Source: Candidatus Poribacteria bacterium (GTDB lineage: Bacteria; Poribacteria; WGA-4E; WGA-3G). Taken from it: a stretch of 64,000 bases of DNA. The stretch covers positions 1 through 64,000 of the forward strand of contig VXMD01000048.1 in the NCBI GenBank assembly GCA_009841255.1. The letters run 5' to 3'. Shown in pieces: positions 42,396 to 50,732 of this stretch (its first letter is position 1; each line of letters begins with the position of its first letter). The position numbers were made by a program, and so were the translations under genes. Under the pieces are notes generated by a model. It was not told the DNA's origin, did no database searches, and saw nothing but the letters and a program-made list of their open reading frames with translations.

Positions 42396-43268
42396 GTGTT
42401 CACATCCATCGAAAACGTTCAAGCCGCATGTGAAAAACATGCGTATATCGCAGATACGGGGTTGGCGACAACCCTCTATCTCGCCCATCATCTCAAAAAA
42501 CCCATCTTTCTCGAAGGCGAACCCGGTGTCGGCAAGACGGAAGTCGCTAAGGTCCTCGCTGATTCAACGAGCGCGAAACTCATCCGATTGCAGTGTTATG
42601 AAGGTTTGGATGCAAACAGCGCGTTGTATGAATGGAACTACACGCGGCAAATTTTGCAACTGCGCATTGATGAGGCACGCGGACGAGAGAAAGAAAACAT
42701 CGGGACGGATCTGTTTAGCGAAGCGTTTCTGCTGAAACGTCCGTTGCTCGAGGCTATCCAGAGCGATGGTGAGGTGCCGCCTGTCTTACTCATCGACGAG
42801 GTAGATCGGAGCGACAGCGAATTTGAGGCGTTTCTACTCGAGATCTTGTCCGATTTCCAGATTACTATCCCCGAAATCGGGACAATTCAGGCGAAGCATA
42901 TCCCTTACGTTGTGCTGACTTCAAACCGGACGCGGGAGGTTCATGAAGCCCTCAAACGCCGGTGTCTCTATCAGTGGATCGATTATCCGACTGTGGAGAA
43001 GGAGTTAGCGATTATACAGACGAAGTTACCACAGATTGATGAACACCTTGCGCAGCAATTGTGTGGGATGATGCAGCTTTGGCGACAAGGGGATTACTAT
43101 AAGAAACCGGGTGTTGCGGAAACTTTAGATTGGGCATTGGCACTCGTGGCACTGGGTAAAGCGCAACTGGATGCGGATGTCGTTGCGGAGACGCTTGGCT
43201 GTGTTTTCAAATATCAGGACGATATCCAGCGCGCACGCACGATGGAATTATCCGAATTGGGATTTTAG
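42396..43268 (+). CDS. MoxR-family AAA+ ATPase
   Basis: A 290-residue MoxR-type AAA+ protein. Walker A is GEPGVGKTEV (41-50), Walker B is PVLLIDEVDRSD, sensor 1 is VVLTSNRTREV, and an arginine finger lies in LKRRCLYQWIDYP. MoxR proteins remodel partners, usually VWA-domain proteins, but no VWA gene follows here. The start is a GTG supplied at the end of the long repeat element. The permease gene begins one base after its stop, which suggests coupled expression. Confidence 0.92.
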   Translation: MFTSIENVQAACEKHAYIADTGLATTLYLAHHLKKPIFLEGEPGVGKTEVAKVLADSTSAKLIRLQCYEGLDANSALYEWNYTRQILQLRIDEARGREKENIGTDLFSEAFLLKRPLLEAIQSDGEVPPVLLIDEVDRSDSEFEAFLLEILSDFQITIPEIGTIQAKHIPYVVLTSNRTREVHEALKRRCLYQWIDYPTVEKELAIIQTKLPQIDEHLAQQLCGMMQLWRQGDYYKKPGVAETLDWALALVALGKAQLDADVVAETLGCVFKYQDDIQRARTMELSELGF

Positions 43269-43269
43269 G

Positions 43270-44991
43270 ATGAACTTTAAGAAAAAAACGCAACAGGTTG
43301 AAATAAAAATTTTCAGAGGAGTCGGTTATCTCCTGTTAGTAGCAGCCGCGTTTTGTACGATGATACCGATGTTGTGGCTATTGACCTCCTCTTTTAAAAC
43401 CGCCAACGAAATTTTCGCTGTCCCTATTCAGTGGTTCCCGCATCTACCCCCGCGCGTCGCAGCATCGCCATATATTGTCGAAGATGCCTATCCTGAAATT
43501 GAAAAACCGATGGCTGTGGATGAAGCGGCGTGGAAGACCCTGCAGCCCCAACTCACACAAGTAATTTGGGCTGAGGCACAGACGCACATCGCGGCAAATG
43601 CGAAGCTTGCCAACTATGTCCCGTCCGAAGAATTGCAAATCGAAATCGTAGAGGGGTTATGGGAACAACTGATCGCAGGGTTACCGGACGAGGTCTGGAA
43701 CGGCACAACGGAGTCGGTCACCACAACTGTGAGAGACGCTATTATTCCTGAGACGGTTGGTACGATCTGGGGATCGGTGTATCGCGAAGTTGCGGTTGGG
43801 ACCCTCCAAATAGAAGACCTTGACTTCAATCGCACACCAGTTAAAGTTGTGAACTGGAAGGCGGAGACAGGCACGCGCATACGCACGTCAGACGATACCC
43901 AGACGGCGGCAAGTCTATCCTACAATTTCCAAAACAGTAACACTGTGCGTATGACAGCGACGGTTTCCTCCGCTATTCCGATTGAGCGGATTCGGCGTAT
44001 TACGCTTCCCGTGCGTGGAGACGCCTCGTATCACCGTCTCTCTTTAACCGTGTCTGTCCCGGAGCCTGGAAATGCCAGCGACACTTACAATGGCGTTACA
44101 TATCAACCGACGCGTTCTTTCGTTTTAGGGAGTGCCTTGTGGACAGATTCCGTCTGGCGACTGCACGGCATTCCTGGTGAGTTAGAGTCGTCGCACATCA
44201 CGATGGAGAAAGTCGAAGCCAACCTTGCATCTCAACCCACAGTGGAAACAGGAAATGGGAGTCAATTGTTCCTGCACTTAACGATTCATCAACCGGCTTA
44301 CCTCTCAATTGTATGGGATAAATTCACGTCAAACTATCGGAATTTATGGAAGACGGTGCCGTATAATCGGTATTTTGTCAATAGTGTTTTCATTGCGACC
44401 GCGTCAACACTGCTCACGCTGTTTTTCTGCTCGCTCGGTGGATATGCGTTTGCCAAGTATCAATTCCGCGGTCAAAAGATTCTGTTCGGTATTCTCCTCG
44501 CTTCTATGATGGTACCTTTTCAAGTCCTGCTCGTTCCGTTGTTTGGATTGATGTATGATATCGGCTGGCTCAATAGTTACAAAGCGATTATCATCCCGTT
44601 TTCGGTCGGCGCGTTCGGCGTATTTCTGATGCGTCAATTCATTGTCACGATTCCGTCTGAACTCCTGGATGCGGCACGGATTGATGGCTGTTCCGAGTTC
44701 GGTATCTATTACCGGATTGTGCTACCCATTATCAAGCCTGCGCTCGGGGCGTTGACGATCTATTCGTTTTTGGGTTCATGGAACGGTTATCTCTGGCCCC
44801 TCATCATTTTACGGGATGAGGTGAAGTATACGCTACCGATCGGTTTAGCAAATCTCGTGGGTATCTATCGTCAAGATTACGGCATGTTGATGGCGGGAAC
44901 GTTGCTGTCGCTCATGCCGATTGTTATTCTGTTTTTAGCGATGCAACGTGAATTTGTACAGGGTATTACTTTAGGAAGTGTGAAGGAATAA
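43270..44991 (+). CDS. MalG-type sugar ABC permease with a large insert
   Basis: A 573-residue carbohydrate ABC permease. The first helix (residues 17-40) and FKTANEIFAVPIQWFP are normal for MalG-like permeases. Instead of the usual short loop there are about 290 residues (roughly 58-350) of predicted soluble periplasmic sequence, then NYRNLWKTVPYNRYFVNS and the standard five-helix core with the EAA loop DAARIDGCSEFGIYYRIVLP and SWNGYLWPL. The frame is open further upstream, but the ATG at 43270 lies one base after the moxR stop. No ABC ATPase, partner permease or binding protein is adjacent. Confidence 0.88.
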   Translation: MNFKKKTQQVEIKIFRGVGYLLLVAAAFCTMIPMLWLLTSSFKTANEIFAVPIQWFPHLPPRVAASPYIVEDAYPEIEKPMAVDEAAWKTLQPQLTQVIWAEAQTHIAANAKLANYVPSEELQIEIVEGLWEQLIAGLPDEVWNGTTESVTTTVRDAIIPETVGTIWGSVYREVAVGTLQIEDLDFNRTPVKVVNWKAETGTRIRTSDDTQTAASLSYNFQNSNTVRMTATVSSAIPIERIRRITLPVRGDASYHRLSLTVSVPEPGNASDTYNGVTYQPTRSFVLGSALWTDSVWRLHGIPGELESSHITMEKVEANLASQPTVETGNGSQLFLHLTIHQPAYLSIVWDKFTSNYRNLWKTVPYNRYFVNSVFIATASTLLTLFFCSLGGYAFAKYQFRGQKILFGILLASMMVPFQVLLVPLFGLMYDIGWLNSYKAIIIPFSVGAFGVFLMRQFIVTIPSELLDAARIDGCSEFGIYYRIVLPIIKPALGALTIYSFLGSWNGYLWPLIILRDEVKYTLPIGLANLVGIYRQDYGMLMAGTLLSLMPIVILFLAMQREFVQGITLGSVKE

Positions 44992-45129
44992 TTAAAATTC
45001 TGTAGGACCCAGTGCGTAGCTCGTATTGTCCCGCAAGCCCACACGCGGCTTGCGCATGGAGAGCGGATATACGGAAAGGACCTTCATTCATCAGACCTAC
45101 CTAACCGAACCGCAAGGAATAATTAAAAA
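44987..45129 (+). repeat. Long start-site repeat element, copy before the Rieske gene
   Basis: About 143 bases. It starts in the last codons of the permease gene (AAGGAATAATTAAAA), contains the same hairpin GCAAGCC-CACACGC-GGCTTGC, and ends CCGCAAGGAATAATTAAAAA directly before the ATG at 45130. A near-duplicate of 42252-42395. Confidence 0.8.
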
Positions 45130-45438
45130 ATGTCAGATTATACAACGGTCACGAAAACGTCAGCCATCCGAGAAGGACGCGGTAAAGCATTCACTGTCAA
45201 CGGGAAGCGGGTCGCTATTTTCAATGAAGGTGGCGAGTTCTGTGCTGTGGACAATACCTGCCCGCATGCGATGGGATCCCTCGGTAGGGGTAGAATCCGA
45301 AACGGTATCGCTGTGTGTCCTGTTCACGGCTACGCTTACGATACAAAAACCGGCGAATGCCAAACCGACCCGCGCCTGCGCATCAGAACGTATCCAGTAG
45401 TTGTCGAAGATGAGGAGATCAAAATTGAGGTGGAATAG
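45130..45438 (+). CDS. Rieske [2Fe-2S] ferredoxin-like protein
   Basis: A 102-residue soluble Rieske domain. The cluster ligands are C44-P-H46 (NTCPHAMGSL) and C63-P-V-H66 (VCPVHGYAYD), as in NirD and dioxygenase ferredoxin subunits. It transfers electrons to an oxygenase or reductase that is not in the neighbourhood. The stop codon overlaps the next gene start by one base (TAGTG). Its own ATG is at the right edge of the long repeat. Confidence 0.93.
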   Translation: MSDYTTVTKTSAIREGRGKAFTVNGKRVAIFNEGGEFCAVDNTCPHAMGSLGRGRIRNGIAVCPVHGYAYDTKTGECQTDPRLRIRTYPVVVEDEEIKIEVE

Positions 45439-46865
45439 TGAAGCAAATAGGTACACATTTCACGGTTTTGGTAGTTGTGTTCTGTTTAACGGCGATTGCC
45501 CTGAATGGGAGGGCTGATGTGGACACGGATTTTGGTAAATCTTTGAAACAGGATTCCGTGGATGTGTGGGCTGCTTTCCTCAATACACTTGAAAGCCGTG
45601 GGCTCGCAAGTCGAGATTGGGAGATTGAACCGGAGGTCCAAGAGAAGTTAATTGATTACTTCAAAGCGAAAATTGATGCCGGCGTTTCTGACGGAAAAAC
45701 TGTGCTTCCACTCGATTTGATGGAATACGTTGATCGTTTTCCTGAAAAAATGCGTCAAGAGTTGCGAGAGTATGCTGTGCACGTTTTGGAGATCCATCCT
45801 GAGAATGGGGCAGCGGCAAAGTTTTTGGCAGTAGGGCTAACGGGTCTGCCAGGGGACTGGGTCGTACCGCCTGATGAATTCTGGACATTTGCTGAGAAAG
45901 CCATGACGTTGCTGTCAAACGATGTTGAAGTCTGCTATTTGGCAATCGAAAAGGCTGCAATGGATTATTTCTTCTACAGTGAGAAAGCAGTCCTTGCGTT
46001 TGAAAGGCTATTTGCGCGGCATCGCGAAGGTGAAGGACCGACTTTGTACGAATGGATATTTCGTCTCTGTTATGATCACCTCTATGTTCCAACAAGACCT
46101 AATGAATTTTATGAGCAGTTGGCAAGCAACGACCCTTTAATTGAACGATGGACAGCTGTGCTTAGAAAGATTCAAGCCGTTTTTGAAGAACGGTTAAAGC
46201 AAAAACCCGACGATTGGGATGCCGTCCGGATGTTGTCTGAAATCCATGAAGCCTTAGGCGATTCTAAAGCGGTTCAAACACTTTTTAAGAAGGCGCAACT
46301 ACTTTTTGAAAAGCGATTGGAGCAAGATCCAAACAATCGGACAGCTTTAAACGGATTAGCCACCATCCACGAAAAATTAGGGAATGCTGAACTCGCCTAC
46401 GAATATAAAGTGAGGAAAGATCCCAGTTTGGCATGGGTGGGTCAAGTCCTGCCCGATTTCTCACCTGCTGTTGACTTGGATGGCAAACCGATTTCACTTG
46501 CCGACTACCGTGGTAAAGTGCTTTTGCTTGATTTCTGGGCGGTGTGGTGCGGACCGTGTATTGGAGAGATTCCGGATGTCAAGGCAGTCTATGAGAAATA
46601 TCGCGACGAAGGATTTGACGTTATTGGAATAAGTCTTGACGAGGATGAGACGGTGTTGCGTGCGTTTATCAAGGAGCATCAGTTACCGTGGCGACACATC
46701 TTTGATGGCGGAGGTTTTCGTGGTACCCTCGCGGAGCAGTACGGTGTTCGCAGCATTCCAGCACCGTTTCTATTGGATCGGGACGGTAAGGTTATCTCGG
46801 TTAACGCAAGGGGCTATCTCCTTGGTGAACTTGTTGAAGCGGAAATAGGACGTAAGATAGATTGA
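45438..46865 (+). CDS. TlpA-like thioredoxin-fold protein with helical repeats
   Basis: A 475-residue exported protein. A signal sequence (residues 8-27) is followed by about 300 residues of helical, TPR-like repeats (RLEQDPNNRTALNGLATIHE, KLGNAELAYEYK). A C-terminal thioredoxin/AhpC-TSA domain has the active site WCGPC (C371, C374), VIGISLDEDE and the cis-Pro segment RSIPAPFLLD. It likely reduces or exchanges disulfides in the periplasm. It starts at a GTG overlapping the Rieske stop, so the two are translationally coupled. Confidence 0.9.
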   Translation: MKQIGTHFTVLVVVFCLTAIALNGRADVDTDFGKSLKQDSVDVWAAFLNTLESRGLASRDWEIEPEVQEKLIDYFKAKIDAGVSDGKTVLPLDLMEYVDRFPEKMRQELREYAVHVLEIHPENGAAAKFLAVGLTGLPGDWVVPPDEFWTFAEKAMTLLSNDVEVCYLAIEKAAMDYFFYSEKAVLAFERLFARHREGEGPTLYEWIFRLCYDHLYVPTRPNEFYEQLASNDPLIERWTAVLRKIQAVFEERLKQKPDDWDAVRMLSEIHEALGDSKAVQTLFKKAQLLFEKRLEQDPNNRTALNGLATIHEKLGNAELAYEYKVRKDPSLAWVGQVLPDFSPAVDLDGKPISLADYRGKVLLLDFWAVWCGPCIGEIPDVKAVYEKYRDEGFDVIGISLDEDETVLRAFIKEHQLPWRHIFDGGGFRGTLAEQYGVRSIPAPFLLDRDGKVISVNARGYLLGELVEAEIGRKID

Positions 46866-46892
46866 TGTGTTTCCTTTTTCCTGGAGATGATA

Positions 46893-48302
46893 CTAAAAAT
46901 CTGTACTCACCCCGACCATGAAGGATGTTTTGTGAATCGGCTCGAATTGAGAAATCCCTTCCACTGTCTCAGTACGCCGAAACGTGTATTCACGGGTGAC
47001 AATCGTTACAACCGGCGGAAAGACCTCGTAGCGGACCTCTACACTGAATGCCGATTTTTCATCTAAGTCGAACAGATCCCCAAAGAAGTTCGTTTCCCCA
47101 CCCTCACCGATCTCACGTTTTGTGTAGAATGCCCGCAGCGAGAAACGTGGCACTAACCCCGACTCTGACACCGCCATGTAGAGTTTCGGTTCGCTATTCG
47201 TATAATCCTCAAATGTTCCCATGAAGTGAATTTGTGGCAGTGGATGCCAGATAAGTTGAGAAAAAAATCCGCGTCTCGGTTCCGTGCTTGCTTCCAATCC
47301 CAAGAATTGAGGCATGTCAGGTTCTGCGGATAACGATTTCGCGGATTCATAGGTGTAATCGAACACGGAAGGGATATAACCCTCTCCGAACGTGCGATAC
47401 TCTATTTTGAAGAGGGTTTGGGTGAAAGAGAACCCAACACCAACGGCGTTCCCCCAGGCGAGATTCGTTGTTACTTGATTTTCTTCTGTAAGCGCAATTT
47501 TTGGCTGTGTGTTTTCTTCGGGTAATGTATTCAGAAAAGCGATGTCGTCATAGAGATCAAGTCGAAACGCACTTGTTTCAAAAATTGGGAATCCCACATC
47601 GAGCCCAACGGCGGTCAACGGGTCTTCTCCAGTTTCTTGTAAGTTCGGGTTGATGTCTGTGAGATAGGTTGCGCCGAGTTCAAACCGCGTCAGTAAGTTG
47701 TTATTTTCTTCTCGTTGAAACGGACGGTAAAATCCGCGCCCCCCGAAAATTGTAGGATGACCGATGTCGTTTACCATTGTTTCAATGCCGTAACGGTTTT
47801 CAGAATTTCTGAGGTTCAGGCGTAACCCGCGCCGATCGTAGTTGGAATAACCGGACATGATTGAACCGTGCCCAATGGTTAGGTAGTCCAACTCCCCGAA
47901 CCGGAGATAGAAGGGATCGTAAGGGCGACCGTAACGAACATAACGGACGAGTCTTAACCATGTGCTTGGACTGTTCCATGTTTCGCCGTCCTCAGCGAGG
48001 ATTTCGGGTTCATCTCCCTCTGCATACGGGTTATAAAGCAGAATCAAATCTAACCCGATACCGACTTTTCCGAGCGGTATATCGGGTTGAAGTTGAAGTC
48101 GGACGTAAGCATCACCGTTAATGAAGGTGAGACCCCCGCCGTACAATCCGCTCGTTAGGAAGTCGGGTTGCTCCAGTTTGGTTAGGGCTTGGTCTTCTTG
48201 GGCGAGAGTAGAAGTCGGTAAGATGAGCAGAAAAGTTAAAATTCCGATTATCCAGGCGATAATGTCTGTTCCGGAAGAAGAAAAAACCTTATTTCTGTTC
48301 AT
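46893..48302 (-). CDS. Putative outer-membrane beta-barrel protein
   Basis: A 469-residue protein with a signal peptide ending TSTLAQED near residue 36. The rest is rich in aromatic residues and alternating strands, such as RRGLRLNLRNSENRYGIETM and RFELGATYLTDINPNL, and it ends MVGVSTDF with a C-terminal Phe, as outer-membrane barrels do. I do not recognise a named family. It overlaps the upstream ABC ATPase gene by four bases (ATGA), so its synthesis is coupled to an ABC system, possibly as its outer-membrane partner. Confidence 0.7.
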   Translation of the reverse strand: MNRNKVFSSSGTDIIAWIIGILTFLLILPTSTLAQEDQALTKLEQPDFLTSGLYGGGLTFINGDAYVRLQLQPDIPLGKVGIGLDLILLYNPYAEGDEPEILAEDGETWNSPSTWLRLVRYVRYGRPYDPFYLRFGELDYLTIGHGSIMSGYSNYDRRGLRLNLRNSENRYGIETMVNDIGHPTIFGGRGFYRPFQREENNNLLTRFELGATYLTDINPNLQETGEDPLTAVGLDVGFPIFETSAFRLDLYDDIAFLNTLPEENTQPKIALTEENQVTTNLAWGNAVGVGFSFTQTLFKIEYRTFGEGYIPSVFDYTYESAKSLSAEPDMPQFLGLEASTEPRRGFFSQLIWHPLPQIHFMGTFEDYTNSEPKLYMAVSESGLVPRFSLRAFYTKREIGEGGETNFFGDLFDLDEKSAFSVEVRYEVFPPVVTIVTREYTFRRTETVEGISQFEPIHKTSFMVGVSTDF

Positions 48303-48973
48303 ATACCGAGAATCCTTCCATCTTTCATCTGGATAACACGATCGGCGTTCTCTTTGAGTCCTTCGTGGTGCGTCACAATGGCGATAGTGGTTTGGTGCTC
48401 TTGGCGCAGTTCTTGAATAAGGTTCATCAGGTTGTCACTCTGGCGACTGTCCAGGTTGGCAGTAGGTTCATCGGCGAAGATGATTTTCGGGCGGTTGGCG
48501 AGTGCGCGCGCAAAGGAGACGCGTTGTTTTTCGCCCCCCGAGAGTTGGGCAGGACGATGATGAAATCGCTCGCGCAAACCGACTTGTGTGAGGAGTTCTA
48601 TGGCGCGGCTTTCTGCTTCAGTGGTCTTTGTTCGGGCAAGATCCATAGCAACCATGACGTTTTCCAGGGCAGTGAGATAGGGCAGTAGATGGAACAGTTG
48701 AAAGACGAATCCGATCTTTTCACGACGAATGACGCTTAAGTCTTGCACTTCAGGATGAATCGGTTCACCGTCGATGTGAAGTTCCCCTGCATCCGGTGTT
48801 AAAATACAACCGAGGAGACTAATAAGCGTTGTCTTTCCACAACCGCTGTCTCCCATCAGCATCACCAATTCACCCGCTTCAATTCGGATATCGATCGCGT
48901 CAACCGCAACAACGGTGGCATCGCCGCTGCCAAAACGTTTCGTTAAACCTGTGCCTTCTACGACTATCGCCAT
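48299..48973 (-). CDS. LolD/MacB-type ABC transporter ATPase
   Basis: A 224-residue ATPase: Walker [11 protein letters not shown]-loop [18 protein letters not shown], signature [15 protein letters not shown], Walker [13 protein letters not shown] and H-loop VTHHE, all intact. The [10 protein letters not shown] stretch places it with LolD and MacB ATPases, which pair with FtsX-like permeases for lipoprotein release or export. The FtsX-like gene lies upstream on the same strand across a 195-bp gap, and the barrel gene overlaps downstream. Confidence 0.94.
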   Translation of the reverse strand: MAIVVEGTGLTKRFGSGDATVVAVDAIDIRIEAGELVMLMGDSGCGKTTLISLLGCILTPDAGELHIDGEPIHPEVQDLSVIRREKIGFVFQLFHLLPYLTALENVMVAMDLARTKTTEAESRAIELLTQVGLRERFHHRPAQLSGGEKQRVSFARALANRPKIIFADEPTANLDSRQSDNLMNLIQELRQEHQTTIAIVTHHEGLKENADRVIQMKDGRILGI

Positions 48974-49092
48974 TCTGAATATACCTCTTGGATCGGCGCT
49001 GAGGCCGTTTCTCCGGTTCAGATATTTCTCTTCTTAACTACGGACAGATTCCCAAACCCGGTTGCGAATTAACCAGACCCCTGCCTGAAATG

Positions 49093-49118
49093 AAATTATG
49101 CCTTAAATGGCATAATTT
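49093..49118. repeat. Palindrome between the FtsX-like and ATPase genes
   Basis: A perfect 10-bp inverted repeat AAATTATGCC-TTAAAT-GGCATAATTT. There is no adjacent T-run in either direction, so an operator or mRNA hairpin is as likely as a terminator. Confidence 0.55.
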
Positions 49119-49168
49119 GTCCTTGCTTTACATTTGGAAGGCAGCCCAAGACTTAATAGCTTAAAAAA

Positions 49169-50299
49169 TTAAATCTCACCGCGGAATGCAATCATCGGAT
49201 CGACTGCGATTGCTTTACGCGCTGCTAGATACCCGCTACCGCAACACACAATGAAACTGATGCACGCAACGATGATGGATTCGACGAAGTGAATCGCAAC
49301 GAAAATCGGTGCCGCCGCCGCGAACACATACGATAGGATAAGACCGAATAGCACACCGACAATCGAGATGAGGACAACCTGTTTGAGGAGGAGTCCCATC
49401 ACATAACGGTTTGAACCCCCGATAGCCTTTAGGACCCCGATTTCTTGTGTCTTTTCGAGCATCGTCACGTATGTAATCATTCCGACGAGGATGCCCGCGG
49501 CTAACCATAACATCACCCGTAGGAATTGCACTGCTTTCATCGGCTCGTCAACGTAGTACGCAATGATGTCCGTGAGCGTCTGTTTTAAGGTGCGTACTTC
49601 AATGGTTTCTAAGGCATCTAAATCGGCAGCGATCTGTACGGGGTGTGCGCTTTTGTTTGTTTTAGCGATCATCATGTTGACATGTGGCGTATTCCCGAGT
49701 AGAAGTTTCTGTGCAATACGGACATCCATAAAGAGCAACGGTGTATCTAAGACAAACATTAGGCTTTTCGCCTTTCCGACAACTCGCACTTTTTCGTTGC
49801 TGAGGGTGATCTGTTCTCCGATTTCCAGTCCCATTTTCTCGTCAACGACCACCTCGTAGGGGACTGGGTCTTCAGGTCTATAGTCTTCAAAATTACTCCG
49901 AGTGAACATTCTGCCTTCAATTGCGGTCTTGGGTCCGCCGAGTTGTCCCAACTTATAGCCGACAACGATTGCCTTGGTGGATTTACCACGGACGGTGGGA
50001 CGCGCTTGCGCGAAAACCAATGGGGACGCGGAATCCGGCACTAAGCCTGGTCCTGCATTCAGGAATGCCATGTATTCTTCAACGACCATAGAAAATCCAA
50101 TAAATGCGCCACCGGAGCCTTCAGCAGAGATCCAGACATCCGCACCGGTGGACTCGACGTATTGTCGCGCTTGGATGCGCATGCCGTTCATGATGCCGCC
50201 TAACAGCAATATCAATGAGATGAGGACAGTGATGCCAAGTGTTGTGAGCACAACTCTTGCTTGGCGATACCGCATGTCCTTGAGGAAGAGGGTCTTCAT
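49169..50299 (-). CDS. FtsX-like / MacB-type ABC permease
   Basis: A 376-residue permease with the four-helix FtsX layout: one N-terminal helix (VVLTTLGITVLISLILLLGG), a MacB-type periplasmic domain (about 45-250) and three C-terminal helices starting LRVMLWLAAGILVGMITYVT and including EKTQEIGVLKAIGGSNRYVM, the conserved cytoplasmic coupling segment. It works with the ATPase next downstream in lipoprotein or substrate release. The ATG is preceded by a start-site repeat. Confidence 0.9.
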   Translation of the reverse strand: MKTLFLKDMRYRQARVVLTTLGITVLISLILLLGGIMNGMRIQARQYVESTGADVWISAEGSGGAFIGFSMVVEEYMAFLNAGPGLVPDSASPLVFAQARPTVRGKSTKAIVVGYKLGQLGGPKTAIEGRMFTRSNFEDYRPEDPVPYEVVVDEKMGLEIGEQITLSNEKVRVVGKAKSLMFVLDTPLLFMDVRIAQKLLLGNTPHVNMMIAKTNKSAHPVQIAADLDALETIEVRTLKQTLTDIIAYYVDEPMKAVQFLRVMLWLAAGILVGMITYVTMLEKTQEIGVLKAIGGSNRYVMGLLLKQVVLISIVGVLFGLILSYVFAAAAPIFVAIHFVESIIVACISFIVCCGSGYLAARKAIAVDPMIAFRGEI

Positions 50300-50325
50300 C
50301 TTTTAATTATACCTTACGGGAGAAC
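50300..50325 (-). repeat. Start-site repeat before the FtsX-like gene
   Basis: On the minus strand GTTCTCCCGTAAGGTATAAT continues TAAAAG and then the ATG at 50299. Same core as at 33524 and 39006. Confidence 0.7.
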
Positions 50326-50430
50326 AACGTGGGTTTGGACTTTGAAGTGCTTTCCCTAAATCCGCCTTCCATTTCATTACAGGCTACGTTTTTGAACTAT
50401 CTGGAAAAGAATGCAAACCTTTCGTGTGTA

Positions 50431-50724
50431 TCAGTCCGATTCGGTTTCGCGTGAGTATTTGATCGCTGAGGACATGAACTTCCGCACCGCGATCATTAAC
50501 ACCAACGTGAAAATGTTTTCCCAAAACGTTTCACGAAACGTCTGATTCAAACGTTCTATAGTAGGGAGCATTGGGTCTGTTGTCTGCCAGACCGTGAGAT
50601 TGAAATAGATGAAAAATCCTATCGGAATCAAGCAGACGCAGACACCACATATAAACTCTACTATAATTAGTATTATACCTGATGTGTGTGACATCAGTCT
50701 CAGCAGTTTATTAAATTTATTCAC
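50431..50724 (-). CDS. Small two-helix membrane protein
   Basis: A 97-residue protein of unknown function. The first helix is long (GIILIIVEFICGVCVCLIP then IGFFIYF), followed by a soluble loop (QTTDPMLPTIERLNQTF) and a second helix (WENIFTLVLMIAV). The C-terminus is charged. It lies 8 bp after the PhyH-like gene on the same strand, so it is probably read from the same transcript. No family was recognised. Confidence 0.5.
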   Translation of the reverse strand: MNKFNKLLRLMSHTSGIILIIVEFICGVCVCLIPIGFFIYFNLTVWQTTDPMLPTIERLNQTFRETFWENIFTLVLMIAVRKFMSSAIKYSRETESD

Positions 50725-50732
50725 GTCAATCC

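Noticed and set aside
42396-44991. Complete sugar ABC transporter operon
   Set aside because: Only one permease gene is present. No ATPase, second permease or binding protein lies next to it, so an operon claim is not supported.
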